Origin: JACKAN01 sp964502735 | Lineage (GTDB): Bacteria > Bdellovibrionota > Bdellovibrionia > Bdellovibrionales > UBA1609 | Length of the DNA: 64,000 nucleotides | NCBI GenBank assembly: GCA_964502735.1 | Contig: CAZCYD010000001.1 | Coordinates: 1-64,000, forward strand | Direction of reading: 5' to 3' | Shown: in pieces, positions 1-8,540 of the stretch | Numbering within the stretch: position 1 is the stretch's first letter | Layout of the letters: each line of letters begins with the position of its first letter | The notes under the pieces: generated by a model | What the model was told of the DNA's origin: nothing | The model's database searches: none | What the model saw: only the letters and a program-made list of their open reading frames with translations | Made by a program: the position numbers and the translations under genes

Positions 1-53
1 TTTCATGACTGGAATATAGTTTCATGACCCAACAAGGACACGCGCTTTGAAGT

Positions 54-82
54 TTGACTAGTTGCATGAGATATATTAACTT
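54..82 (+). promoter_or_regulatory. possible sigma-70 promoter
   Basis: TTGACT at 54-59 and TAACTT at 77-82 are separated by 17 bases and lie about 40 bases before the first gene. The -10 match is weak and other AT-rich hexamers overlap it, so this is a tentative call. Confidence 0.3.
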
Positions 83-120
83 CCTAACTTGTAGCACAAG
101 TCAACAAACAAAGAGGGTAT

Positions 121-327
121 ATGGCGGCTAAAGTTAAACTTTCCAAAGATGGTTCTAATATTGATTTCTCAGCTTCTGAAACAATCCCTGCTTCTATTAA
201 AAAATTTAAAAAAAGCCCAGAAATAGAAGGCTTCTACAGATTTGTTTATGAGAACGACCTCCAGAAGGAGGCCTTCCAAATACTAGCTAAAATTAGCGTT
301 CGAAGAAAATCAGAAAAAAAACGCTAA
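121..327 (+). CDS. small basic hypothetical protein
   Basis: A 68-residue soluble protein with no signal peptide or membrane segment and a Lys/Arg-rich C-terminus (RRKSEKKR). The ATG follows AGAGGG (112-117), a believable ribosome site. It ends about 115 bases before the Flp-type pilin gene on the same strand and could belong to that transcript, but I recognise no family. Small basic proteins of this kind are common in predatory deltaproteobacteria-like genomes; no function is assigned. Confidence 0.6.
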   Translation: MAAKVKLSKDGSNIDFSASETIPASIKKFKKSPEIEGFYRFVYENDLQKEAFQILAKISVRRKSEKKR

Positions 328-443
328 CTATTTCGGACACTCCATCCGATTTTTCATCTCTTAGAATTTTCAGATACCTCTAATTGCACAACCTCAATGC
401 CAATCTCTTTGCATCTTCTGTTTTAGAAAATAGGAGATTGTCT

Positions 444-707
444 GTGAAACACTTTAATTCTGTGCTTAAAAATCAAAAGGGACAAGGATTGATTGAATAC
501 CTTATTCTAGTGGCATTCATGGCCATCGCCTGCATAGGAGTTATTCGGGCTCTGAATCATACAATCAACACGAAGTATCAAGAAATCGACTTTGCCCTAA
601 GAGGAACTGAAAAGCACATAGAGCGGGAGAGAGTCAATCACACTCTCAGCAAAAAAAGAAGTCTCAGCGACTTTATTAGAGGGGCCGGAGTACAGCGTGG
701 TCAATAA
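444..707 (+). CDS. flp: Flp-type pilin, Tad pilus subunit
   Basis: Predicted 87-residue pilin-like protein. A basic leader ending in QKGQG is followed by LIEYLILVAFMAIACIGVIRAL, the pattern of Flp prepilins: cleavage after Gly, Glu at mature position about +5 and a hydrophobic helix. The GTG start at 444 is preferred over an in-frame TTG at 384 because AGGAG (432-436) sits at the right distance from it. The charged C-terminal part of about 40 residues is longer than in minimal Flp pilins. It overlaps the next gene by 11 bases, which indicates co-expression with the pseudopilins. A prepilin peptidase would be needed and none is seen in this window. Confidence 0.75.
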   Translation: MKHFNSVLKNQKGQGLIEYLILVAFMAIACIGVIRALNHTINTKYQEIDFALRGTEKHIERERVNHTLSKKRSLSDFIRGAGVQRGQ

Positions 708-1032
708 TAAAGGACAAGCTTCCATTGAAGCCACGCTAGGAATCCCACTGCTTTGGGTCACTATTGCCTTAATTATCTGGATTCAAGGCAGTGGACTAAT
801 GAAGGCATGGGTTGAGCACTTTACCTATGAGGCTACAGTATGTTTAATCACTTATCCCAATACAGCAAACTCTTGTGAATACAAATTAATGAAAACTCTC
901 CAAGCTCTTTGGCCACGAGGACAGTTAAATTTAACTTACAAGAAAAATAAAAGTTCAGCCCGATTAAAAGGAATTTTTCAATTAGGAGGCCGTTCAAAAA
1001 TTGCATTCACTCACAAGGTAGACATAAATTGA
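697..1032 (+). CDS. TadE-like minor pseudopilin
   Basis: A 111-residue protein with N-terminal NNKGQASIEATLGIPLLWV, which matches the TadE/TadF pattern of a short basic leader, G-Q-A-x-x-E and a single hydrophobic helix. The rest is a small extracytoplasmic domain with two Cys, in ATVCLIT and ANSCEYK, which could form a disulfide. It starts with GTG behind GGAG and overlaps the pilin gene by 11 bases and the next gene by 4 (TTGA). Its role as a minor pilus component is inferred from motif and context. Confidence 0.65.
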   Translation: MVNNKGQASIEATLGIPLLWVTIALIIWIQGSGLMKAWVEHFTYEATVCLITYPNTANSCEYKLMKTLQALWPRGQLNLTYKKNKSSARLKGIFQLGGRSKIAFTHKVDIN

Positions 1033-1724
1033 ACTCTAGAGGGCAGGGAATTGTTATATTTATAACTATTCTTCCTGTAGCAGTAAGTTTGATATTTCTA
1101 ACTCAGAAGACTTACACAATTTTATTAAAAAAATCACAAACCTCACACATCTGTCGAAAAGGACTTCTAGCATATCAAGAAGTACAACAGCAAGGACTGA
1201 ACAAACTTTTGGAACTCAACCCTTTAGCTTCTCAATTGCGACTCAAGCGGAGCTTAGCTGAAAAAGCTTATCGTACAGCCATAAGGCTTGGGCAACCCAA
1301 GGCCATCGCCGCCGCTCTAATAGTTAAAACTAAAATTATAACAAGACAAAAAGCGCTAGCTACAAAACAGAAAATGATACTGGAACAAACAAATCTATCC
1401 TCACATTTTATTCTAAAAAAACTCAAAAATGATTTGAAGAGTGTTTTACATCTAAAGGAAAACCCACAATTAAAAGGGAACCTTTCCTTGCAAGTTTATC
1501 CCTCACCTTCAAAATCCGAATCACCGAATTATATCACAAGAACAAATTTCACCAAGAAACAGAACTTACAAATTGTGTGGAACCTTAACTTGTTCACAAA
1601 CGCAGATAATTTTAGTCAATTTAAAACATTCCTGTCTAAACCCATACAAGTTAATTGTAGTGCTAGCCTTATTAAGGAGGATTTAAAGTGGATTCCCACG
1701 TTAAGCGAAACGGTCAAATTATAA
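1029..1724 (+). CDS. TadG/TadE-like pseudopilin
   Basis: 231 residues. The N-terminus SRGQGIVIFITILPVAVSLIFL resembles TadG/TadE-like proteins, with a Gly-rich leader and one membrane helix. A long basic extracytoplasmic part follows. It starts at TTG in a TTGA overlap with the previous stop, so translation is probably coupled. There is no von Willebrand A domain as in full TadG, hence the cautious name. Its C-terminal end overlaps the start region of a 59-residue gene. Confidence 0.55.
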   Translation: MNSRGQGIVIFITILPVAVSLIFLTQKTYTILLKKSQTSHICRKGLLAYQEVQQQGLNKLLELNPLASQLRLKRSLAEKAYRTAIRLGQPKAIAAALIVKTKIITRQKALATKQKMILEQTNLSSHFILKKLKNDLKSVLHLKENPQLKGNLSLQVYPSPSKSESPNYITRTNFTKKQNLQIVWNLNLFTNADNFSQFKTFLSKPIQVNCSASLIKEDLKWIPTLSETVKL

Positions 1725-1867
1725 TAGAAATTCTATACATAACTCTTCTTGTTGCCAGCTTTACTGTGGTGGCACAAAAAATGAATACGTCTTGGATAAA
1801 AAAACATAAGGAGCATCAATTTAATAAAATAGAGACAAAAAATGGAAAAATTAGATTTCTTAAATAA
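1688..1867 (+). CDS. very short pseudopilin-like protein (59 aa)
   Basis: A 59-residue frame begins with GTG at 1688 directly behind AAGGAGG (1674-1680), the strongest ribosome site in this locus. The product starts MDSHVKRNGQIIIEILYITL, i.e. a basic leader, G-Q-x-x-x-E and a hydrophobic helix like the three upstream pilin-like proteins, then a Lys-rich tail. It overlaps the previous gene by 37 bases and the CpaB-like gene by 26. It is easily missed because it is short. Assignment as a minor pilin rests on the motif, the ribosome site and the position. Confidence 0.65.
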   Translation: MDSHVKRNGQIIIEILYITLLVASFTVVAQKMNTSWIKKHKEHQFNKIETKNGKIRFLK

Positions 1868-2321
1868 CAATAAAGTTCTTACAGTTTTGGGTGGTGGAAT
1901 AATACTTCTAATCATTCTCAATAGCTACATTTCGAATCAATCTCACACTATAGATGAAGTTCAAACTGAGGACATGACTACATACATCCCCAAAGGGTTC
2001 CGACTTGTCCCAATTAAAATTGAAAATTACAAGAGTTTAGACCAAATTCTTGGAAACTATGGAACTGTAGACGTTTATTTTCAGGATATCAGTTCAACTC
2101 CAAAAAAAATCACTAAACTATTGGCTTCCAATGTGAGGGCTATCAGAAGCCAAAACGACCCTTCTTCAATAGGATTATTAGTCCCTAAAAGTGAAGTAAA
2201 GTCATTACTCACACATTCAGGACCCTTTACCCTAACAATAAATAACAGCGATAACTCAGAAACGATTTTTGAAAATTCACAGCCGAAAATGAAAAAAATG
2301 AGAATTTATTACTCGCAATAA
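1842..2321 (+). CDS. CpaB/RcpC-like Flp pilus assembly protein, short form
   Basis: 159 residues: an N-terminal membrane anchor (VLTVLGGGIILLIILNSYI), then a periplasmic region containing IPKGFRLVPIKIEN, which resembles the SAF-type segment of CpaB/RcpC (P-x-G-x-R-x-V-x-I). CpaB proteins are usually 230-300 residues, so this is a reduced version. CpaB is thought to stabilise or gate the secretin. Its position between the pilins and the secretin fits. Confidence 0.6.
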   Translation: MEKLDFLNNNKVLTVLGGGIILLIILNSYISNQSHTIDEVQTEDMTTYIPKGFRLVPIKIENYKSLDQILGNYGTVDVYFQDISSTPKKITKLLASNVRAIRSQNDPSSIGLLVPKSEVKSLLTHSGPFTLTINNSDNSETIFENSQPKMKKMRIYYSQ

Positions 2322-2336
2322 CAATAGGAAGTCAGT

Positions 2337-3389
2337 ATGGTATCTTTTTTAATATTTTTTTATTCAATATTCTCTTGGAGCGAAACAACACCTAAAATAG
2401 AAAAAGACATTTTAATTAGAAGTTCTATAGTTAATCACCAACAATATGATAATTTTATACAAACTCATCCCGAGTTTACAAGTTTCAAAAATTTTTGGTT
2501 AGATGGTCTTCAAAAAAAATTTATTGGAATTGAACATAAATACAAAAGAGCCTCAAGTGAATTTTTTCTTGGATCTTTTTCAGAAGCGCGCCATTTATTT
2601 AAATCCATTGTTCAACAAGCTCACTCGTTTGATTGGAATCTGAACTCTCGTCAGATAATAAATTATAGTTATTTCCGCCTGGCACAGTTAGAGGATGATA
2701 AATTCGAAAAATGGATCAAACTTGCATATTACTTTGACAGTTCTATTCCACCAGACTCGCAAAACTTTCCCCCTCCATTTCAAAAGATGTGGGAAGACCT
2801 TAAAAAAGAGAGTTCAAGAATAGACAACCTATTTCTTTGGAGACCTAGTTTTGACATCGGAAAAATTGATTATATCTTTGTAAATGGAAGGGAGTTCAAT
2901 TATTATCAATTTGAGCCCATAGAGCTTTCACCGGAAAACAATCGAATAACTCTTATCGGAAATAATGGCTTCGTTGAAACTCTAATTGGAATTCCTAGAA
3001 AAATTATAAATTATAAATGGAAAACTAATAATCTAGCTCAAGGAAACTGCGCTCAACCTAATGTCTCAGCATTAGATTTCACAGAATACAAATTCTCTAT
3101 TCTATATGAGGACAATTGTGTTCGTCATTTTTATCAAGGGCATATCTTGCCCCTAACATTCAAACCCGAGTCAAAACTCGATAATTTTTCTACAAAAGAC
3201 TCACCTCATTTTCAATTCAATAACTTTTCACAAAACAAAAACAAATCCTATTTTAGTTCAAAGTCCAAAACTTGGATTTGGCTTGGAGTGGCTGTCGGCA
3301 GCTTCATTGTTTATGAACAAATTAGACGAAACCAAAACTCATCAGAGCTTAATGTCCAGGTTAGCCCCTCTCACAGAAAGGGGCCTTAG
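2337..3389 (+). CDS. exported or membrane protein of the Tad locus, unknown
   Basis: 350 residues, not recognised. A short hydrophobic N-terminus (VSFLIFFYSIFSWSE) looks like a signal peptide. Residues about 60-160 contain alternating helices (SEARHLFKSIVQQA, YSYFRLAQLEDDK) that could be TPR-like. A second hydrophobic stretch near the C-terminus (WIWLGVAVGSFIVYE) is followed by a basic tail, predicting a C-terminal anchor. The ATG follows AGGAAG. It sits 15 bases after the CpaB-like gene, so a pilus-related role is likely but unproven. It converges with the Gly/Met-repeat gene 6 bases away. Confidence 0.6.
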   Translation: MVSFLIFFYSIFSWSETTPKIEKDILIRSSIVNHQQYDNFIQTHPEFTSFKNFWLDGLQKKFIGIEHKYKRASSEFFLGSFSEARHLFKSIVQQAHSFDWNLNSRQIINYSYFRLAQLEDDKFEKWIKLAYYFDSSIPPDSQNFPPPFQKMWEDLKKESSRIDNLFLWRPSFDIGKIDYIFVNGREFNYYQFEPIELSPENNRITLIGNNGFVETLIGIPRKIINYKWKTNNLAQGNCAQPNVSALDFTEYKFSILYEDNCVRHFYQGHILPLTFKPESKLDNFSTKDSPHFQFNNFSQNKNKSYFSSKSKTWIWLGVAVGSFIVYEQIRRNQNSSELNVQVSPSHRKGP

Positions 3390-3395
3390 ACAAAA

Positions 3396-5447
3396 CTATC
3401 TTCCTAAAATTACAGAACCGCTGCCTCCGGTTGGCGAAGTTCCCCCTCCGACTCCTCCTGTTCCACCCTGAATCGGTAGTACGGAATATGGGAGCGACCC
3501 ACCATATAAAGATCCGGAAGATATCTCGTATATTTGTAACTGAATTCTCATTAATTCTTGAGTTAAACGTCCCACCATTTGCTCCTTCTGCATATACTCT
3601 TGGCTAGCTTGCATTTGATACTGCATGTGCTGTTGCATTTGCTGCATGTATTGCTGCATATAGAGCTGCTGCATCTGCATACCGCCCAAGGCACCACCCA
3701 TCATACCACCAGCTGGCCCACCCATCATACCGCCAAATGGATAACCGCCCATCATACCGCCAAATGGCCCGCCCATCATGCCTCCAACTGGATAGCCACC
3801 CATCATGCCTCCAACTGGATAGCCACCCATCATACCGCCAAATGGATAACCGCCCATCATACCGCCAAATGGATAACCGCCCATCATACCACCAGCTGGG
3901 CCACCCATCATACCGCCAAATGGATAACCGCCCATCATACCACCAGCTGGGCCACCCATCATACCGCCAAATGGATAACCGCCCATCATACCGCCAAATG
4001 GATAANNNNNNNNNNNNNNNNNNNNNNNNNNNNNNNNNNNNNNNNNNNNNNNNNNNNNNNNNNNNNNNNNNNNNNNNNNNNNNNNNNNNNNNNNNNNNNN
4101 NNNNNCAAATGGATAACCGCCCATCATACCGCCAAATGGATAACCGCCCATCATACCACCGATAGCTCCGCCAATCATCATGCCACCACCAGGAAATCCT
4201 CCACCCATAAAGGGGCCGGGAATCCCCCACGGACCCATTCCTGGCATATAAGGACCCATGCCCCAGGGACTACCATAAAGGTATCCCGGGTAACCAAAGG
4301 CTCCGCCCATACCTCCATAAATGCCCGCACCAAAAAGTCCACCAACACCACCCATACCAAATGGGCCCATAGCACCACCGTAATAACCACCAGCACAACC
4401 AAACCCACCGGCTCCTAGTCCACCGAGTATCCCTCCATAAATTCCTTGCATAATAAAGGGATATGCCATGTTCGAAGCTATGTATGGGGATGTAGGCCAT
4501 CCTAACCTGGCATTCTGTTCAGAAATACTACGAGCCCCCCTGTAACCCATGTAGGCGCCAAGAATAGGTAAACCTATCCCCGCTACTAAACGAATTGTGT
4601 CAGAGTGTCGAGACGCCCATGAACAGTTCACACAGTCTTTAGCTTCGGTTTCTTCTTCCGAAGCTACAAAAGTTCCATCCTCTATCTCTTCCTTAATGTC
4701 CCTACGACGATCACTAAGGTCTCTCTTTAAGTCTTTAATTCTTTCTTTTAAATTTTCTATCTCATTTTGAGCTGTTCTAAAGTCCGCAGCGTCTTTAGAG
4801 AAATTATTAATCCAATTCTTACATCTTTGCTGATTAATTTTAGGCAGTGCTGGAGTCGTGCTACATATCGCATCGTTCACAAATCCATCTCTCATATTTT
4901 TAATATATTTATTTGTCCATTCATCTCGAACCCCAGTATAGCCACCAGCACCATTCTCTACACAACCCATGCTGGCTTTTTCAGACACCGTAGGCGCTCC
5001 ATTCATTAAACAAGCCCCCTCATTAACACAAAATTCACCACTTAATCCATGTGGGTTGCTTCCCTGGCAGGCCGGACTTATAACTGAGTAATCACCGCCC
5101 CTATAATCAAGTTCACTGTTCCCATTTTCGATATGGTCAACGACTTGACTAGCGGCATAGGGCTTTAAATATCTATCTGAATCTTTTTTGTAATCACGAA
5201 TACGCCTTTTTAGACGATCACGCTCTCTAGAATAAGCCTGCAGTTCTTTTTGAGCCTCTTTTAATTCATTCTGAATTTCGCGATATTCATAATCTTTATC
5301 ATACATGGCAGATGCGGGCTGAGGGCCGTATCCGCAATTGTCAGCTCCAGGAGCTATTCCATGGCCATATATTTGGCTAGCGTAGGCTAACGCAGATTCA
5401 CTCATAAAAAACATGGGAATTACTGAGACTAAAAATAAATATCGCAT
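3396..5447 (-). CDS. secreted Gly/Met-rich tandem-repeat protein (contains assembly gap)
   Basis: About 683 residues as assembled. A signal peptide (MRYLFLVSVIPMFFMSESALA) is followed by a Cys-containing domain with two charged coiled coils (around residues 54-92 and 220-255). Next comes a hydrophobic Gly-rich region (ILGAYMGYRGA onward), then a tandem array of the nine-residue unit GGMMGGYPF with variants PAGGMMGG and YPVGGMMGG. A Gln/Met-rich helix (MQQLYMQQYMQQMQQHMQ) and a Gly/Ser/Thr-rich tail close it. A 100-N gap lies inside the repeats, so true length and frame continuity are uncertain. I know no family. A surface or matrix-forming protein is a guess from composition. Confidence 0.7.
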   Translation of the reverse strand: MRYLFLVSVIPMFFMSESALAYASQIYGHGIAPGADNCGYGPQPASAMYDKDYEYREIQNELKEAQKELQAYSRERDRLKRRIRDYKKDSDRYLKPYAASQVVDHIENGNSELDYRGGDYSVISPACQGSNPHGLSGEFCVNEGACLMNGAPTVSEKASMGCVENGAGGYTGVRDEWTNKYIKNMRDGFVNDAICSTTPALPKINQQRCKNWINNFSKDAADFRTAQNEIENLKERIKDLKRDLSDRRRDIKEEIEDGTFVASEEETEAKDCVNCSWASRHSDTIRLVAGIGLPILGAYMGYRGARSISEQNARLGWPTSPYIASNMAYPFIMQGIYGGILGGLGAGGFGCAGGYYGGAMGPFGMGGVGGLFGAGIYGGMGGAFGYPGYLYGSPWGMGPYMPGMGPWGIPGPFMGGGFPGGGMMIGGAIGGMMGGYPFGGMMGGYPFXXXXXXXXXXXXXXXXXXXXXXXXXXXXXXXXXXYPFGGMMGGYPFGGMMGGPAGGMMGGYPFGGMMGGPAGGMMGGYPFGGMMGGYPFGGMMGGYPVGGMMGGYPVGGMMGGPFGGMMGGYPFGGMMGGPAGGMMGGALGGMQMQQLYMQQYMQQMQQHMQYQMQASQEYMQKEQMVGRLTQELMRIQLQIYEISSGSLYGGSLPYSVLPIQGGTGGVGGGTSPTGGSGSVILGR
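3700..4160. repeat. 27-bp tandem repeats within the Gly/Met protein gene
   Basis: Directly adjoining 27-bp units run on both sides of the N gap; each encodes nine residues (GGMMGGYPF or a close variant). Units differ by whole-codon substitutions (YPF, YPV, PAG), and larger blocks of mixed order are duplicated, as expected for slippage or recombination. There are no spacers, so it is not a CRISPR array. Confidence 0.9.
4006..4105. other. assembly gap (100 N)
   Basis: Exactly 100 N bases sit inside the 27-bp repeat array. The round number suggests a scaffold gap of unknown size, most likely collapsed repeats. Confidence 0.95.
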
Positions 5448-5935
5448 GAAAGAATTCTCCTAAGTTATACACTTTCTGCTCAACATGTTTTCGTCATAAA
5501 AAGCTACAGACTTGACCTTTAGAAGCTAATCATGACTATCGTCCAGGGAAGTCCAACAAAAATGTTTATCTCCCCAAATGAAAATCAAGCCCAGCCCAGC
5601 CTAGCCTAGCCAACCCAATCCCCGGACCAGTCAAGCTGTAAAACCATAAAAAGCAAAGTCATAAAAAGAATACAAATTTAAGACAGCTGCCTTCAAAATG
5701 GTGGCCCCTTGAAACTTTCTTCCCTAAGTACAAGATTAACTGAGCACAAACTAATTTACTAGTGTCGTCCACGAAATGGTTCTACACCTAGACGTAGGAA
5801 AGTTAGATCAACAAAAATAAAGAATAATTTGTGCCTTAAATAGAAGTGGATTCACTAGACTTACTTCTACAGCTCTATATTTTGTGCAAGACTTCCTCAG
5901 TTGTTAAATTTGAACTGTAGAAGTATGCTTTCTAC
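5448..5935. other. 488-bp intergenic region between divergent genes
   Basis: This separates the Gly/Met-repeat gene (minus) from the receiver-kinase gene (plus). It holds a short run of pentamer-like repeats built from AGCCC and AGCCT (about 5588-5615) and, at the right end, a promoter that abuts the next start codon. I see no open frame with a ribosome site and no RNA gene. Confidence 0.6.
5901..5929 (+). promoter_or_regulatory. sigma-70-type promoter, apparently leaderless
   Basis: TTGTTA (5901-5906) and TATGCT (5924-5929) are separated by exactly 17 bases. Transcription would begin about 7 bases further on, at the ATG of the receiver-kinase gene (5936). No Shine-Dalgarno sequence precedes that ATG, which agrees with a leaderless message. 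Confidence 0.5.
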
Positions 5936-7042
5936 ATGAAACAAAAAATGATGTATGAAATACTTTTGGTCGATGACGAGTCCGATAATGTAGAGGCACT
6001 GGGAAGATTATTCAGAAAAGATTATATTGTTCACAAAGCTCTATCAGGAATTGAGGCCCTAAAAATTTTAGAAAATCACCCCCAAATATCTCTCATATTA
6101 ACTGATCAAAGAATGCCTGAGATGACAGGAGTGGAACTCTTAAAAAAATCAATAAAAACACATCCTCACTCTTTTCGAATTCTTCTAACTGGGTACACGG
6201 ATATTGAGTCCATTGTAGAATCGATAAATTCAGGAGAAGTCTACAGATATTTAAGTAAACCTTGGGACCCTATTGATTTAAAAAATACAATTGATAAAGC
6301 TGTTGAAAAATTTCGACTGAGAAAAGAGCTAGTTGAAAAAAATGCACAACTTGAGTTAGCATTAGGAGAACTCAAAACCTTAGATCAAGCCAAAACAAAT
6401 TTTATGATTCTTATCAATCATGAGTTGAAAACTCCACTTACTATTATCAGCAGTTTTTTAGATTTACTCAAAGAATCTGACTTAAATGATGAACAAAAGC
6501 TTTATGTCGACAGAATTGATAAAAGCCGTCTACGACTTCATCAAATGGTGGAAGCCTCTATGGATCTCATTTCTGCAGAAACTGGCAAAGTGACCATACA
6601 AAAAAAATCTATCAAAACCAGGAAAGTCGCTGATGAAATTTTTGAAGAATTTCAAAATCTAAAAAATCATGAAAAATATGAACTCCTATCTGATATTACT
6701 GAGGGATCAGTAAAAATTGACATAGCGATTGTCAAAAAAGTTGCGAATCGACTTCTTGACAATGCGATTAAATTTACACCGGATTCAAAAAAAATTGAAT
6801 TAAATATTCAAAACATAGAAGGAACACTTCATCTTCTTGTAAAAAACCAAGGCCCACATCTAAACAAAGAAACCATAAATAAAATACTAAAGCCATTTTC
6901 CATAGATGGAAATATAATGAACCACTCACAAGGGCTAGGCTTAGGCTTAAACGTCTGCCAAGCTCTTCTCAAGGCACATGGGAGCCAACTTAACCTAGAA
7001 TCCACAAATGGAACTATCACAGCCTCATTTCCTTTGATATAA
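5936..7042 (+). CDS. hybrid response regulator-histidine kinase (REC-HisKA-HATPase)
   Basis: 368 residues, cytosolic. The N-terminal receiver domain (about 8-125) has the acidic pair D13/D14, phospho-acceptor D57 in LTDQRMPEMTG, and K108 in SKPW. A coiled linker leads to a HisKA domain with the H-box NHELKTPLT (H162). The HATPase has LLDNAIKFTP (N box) and QGLGLGLNVCQ (G box). There is no membrane segment or sensor domain, so input presumably comes by phosphotransfer or partner binding. Receiver-first kinases of this type often act in relays. It lies inside the Tad locus, between the repeat-protein gene and the secretin, and may control it. The substrate regulator is not evident. Confidence 0.85.
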   Translation: MKQKMMYEILLVDDESDNVEALGRLFRKDYIVHKALSGIEALKILENHPQISLILTDQRMPEMTGVELLKKSIKTHPHSFRILLTGYTDIESIVESINSGEVYRYLSKPWDPIDLKNTIDKAVEKFRLRKELVEKNAQLELALGELKTLDQAKTNFMILINHELKTPLTIISSFLDLLKESDLNDEQKLYVDRIDKSRLRLHQMVEASMDLISAETGKVTIQKKSIKTRKVADEIFEEFQNLKNHEKYELLSDITEGSVKIDIAIVKKVANRLLDNAIKFTPDSKKIELNIQNIEGTLHLLVKNQGPHLNKETINKILKPFSIDGNIMNHSQGLGLGLNVCQALLKAHGSQLNLESTNGTITASFPLI

Positions 7043-7250
7043 AAAGCCTTGTAAAAACTAAACAGAACCTCAGCTTCTTGAGGTAAACTCAACAACGAAA
7101 CTGATCAGATACTATCTTGCGAATAGAATCCGTAAAATTATTAGTTCATAAAAAATAGACAAATCCGGACAATGTACGGACACCTAAATGTCTATATAGA
7201 AATTAAATTTGATTTTCCAAAACTTTTCTATTTGCATATTAAAATTCAAT

Positions 7251-8540
7251 ATGCTCATAAAACTTCTTTTTTTTCTTCTTCTATATACACCACTACAGGC
7301 TTCCACTCTCATTATTGGTATTGGTGAATCTGTATTTATTGATACACACTCAAAGTATCCCGTAGAACTTGGTCACCGTAATATTATTGTGGCTGAGGAT
7401 TTAGGAACTAAAATAAAAATTACAGGAAAGCAATTAGGACGTTCTTATATTCAATTACCATCAAAAAGAATACCGGTTAGTGTTGTACATAAAGACTTTG
7501 TTGATCTACAAAAAAATCTCTCTCAACTTGTTAGTCAATTCCAAGGCCTAACCTTTGTCTCTCAAAAAAACTCCTGCTCTATTAACGGAGAGCTTTTATC
7601 AGTCCAAGATTGGGAGGATATCTATAAGTTACAAAAACAGTATCCTGTGAATTGCTCCTTTGAGGCTTCAATCCATCCGTTAATAAGAACATCTGTAAAA
7701 AACAAACTGTCTAGATATCTAGATGAAAATCACTTATCAAGTGCTAATATTCAAATAACAGAAACGATGAAAATTCAGATTGCCAAGTTAACAAAAAAAC
7801 AGACAAAAAAAGCCCAAGAAGACTTAAAACCATGGGGTTTGCACATTCATGTTATGGAAACCGTACTTCCGCGTCCAGACCTAGTTCAAGTTAAATTGCT
7901 TCTTGCAGAAGTTAGCAAATCACATTCACAAAGTCTGGGACTTAACTGGAGCCAGAACTTTCAAGCAAATATTTTACCTGGAAACCATGTAATGGGAAAC
8001 TGGTTAGTCACACTCAATAGCTTAGAGCTAGACGGAAATGGACAAATTTTAGCCTCGCCCTCCCTAGTTGCCGAAAGTGGTGGACAAGCTGAGTTTTTAG
8101 CGGGAGGTGAGTTCCCGATCAGAAATCGTGGGTATATCAATAGCAATATTTCTTGGAAAAAGCATGGGTTATCATTTAAAATCAAACCACGAGTTGATTC
8201 CAGCCTCAGAATTTTCTTAAGCATTGAAACAGAAGTTTCAATGCTAGACTCGCAAAGTGCTGTTGATGGAATTCCTGGTTTGAAAGTGAGTCGGCTCCAT
8301 TCACAATTTAATCTTAACGATGGACAAACCGTAATACTGTCTGGATTAATTCAACAAAGATACGGACTTGCCCATGAAAGCCTCCCTTTGCTCAAATCTA
8401 TTCCTATTTTGGGCTCTCTTTTTTCGAGTCGGGACTACCAACAAGAAAAGTCAGATTTGGTAATTTTTGTCCAACCCTTAATTTTAAAGGAAAATACCTC
8501 TGTTGATTTTCCGAAAAGTGAGCTACTACATGACCGCTGA
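7251..8540 (+). CDS. cpaC: Tad/Flp pilus secretin (CpaC/RcpA family)
   Basis: Outer-membrane secretin, 429 residues from the ATG at 7251; an in-frame TTG at 7209 would add a non-signal-like extension. A signal peptide (MLIKLLFFLLLYTPLQA) is followed by a pilus N1-like domain with GESVFIDT and the segment LGTKIKITGKQLGRSYIQL. The C-terminal secretin domain contains LVQVKLLLAEV, ASPSLVAESGGQAEFLAGGEFPI, DGIPGLKVSR and LSGLIQQ. It ends with LLKSIPILGSLFSS and SDLVIFVQPLI, classic for type II/IV secretins. The C-terminal end overlaps the ATPase gene by 11 bases. It would form the pilus exit channel. Confidence 0.85.
   Translation: MLIKLLFFLLLYTPLQASTLIIGIGESVFIDTHSKYPVELGHRNIIVAEDLGTKIKITGKQLGRSYIQLPSKRIPVSVVHKDFVDLQKNLSQLVSQFQGLTFVSQKNSCSINGELLSVQDWEDIYKLQKQYPVNCSFEASIHPLIRTSVKNKLSRYLDENHLSSANIQITETMKIQIAKLTKKQTKKAQEDLKPWGLHIHVMETVLPRPDLVQVKLLLAEVSKSHSQSLGLNWSQNFQANILPGNHVMGNWLVTLNSLELDGNGQILASPSLVAESGGQAEFLAGGEFPIRNRGYINSNISWKKHGLSFKIKPRVDSSLRIFLSIETEVSMLDSQSAVDGIPGLKVSRLHSQFNLNDGQTVILSGLIQQRYGLAHESLPLLKSIPILGSLFSSRDYQQEKSDLVIFVQPLILKENTSVDFPKSELLHDR

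Noticed and set aside
384..443. Extended N-terminus of the Flp pilin from a TTG
   Set aside because: AGGAG precedes the GTG at 444 and the pilin leader pattern starts there.
3700..4160. Possible CRISPR array
   Set aside because: Units adjoin with no spacers and encode a regular protein repeat.
3579..4418. Long open frames on both strands across the 27-bp repeats
   Set aside because: They are by-products of a 27-bp unit divisible by three; only the minus-strand frame with a signal peptide and ribosome context is credible.
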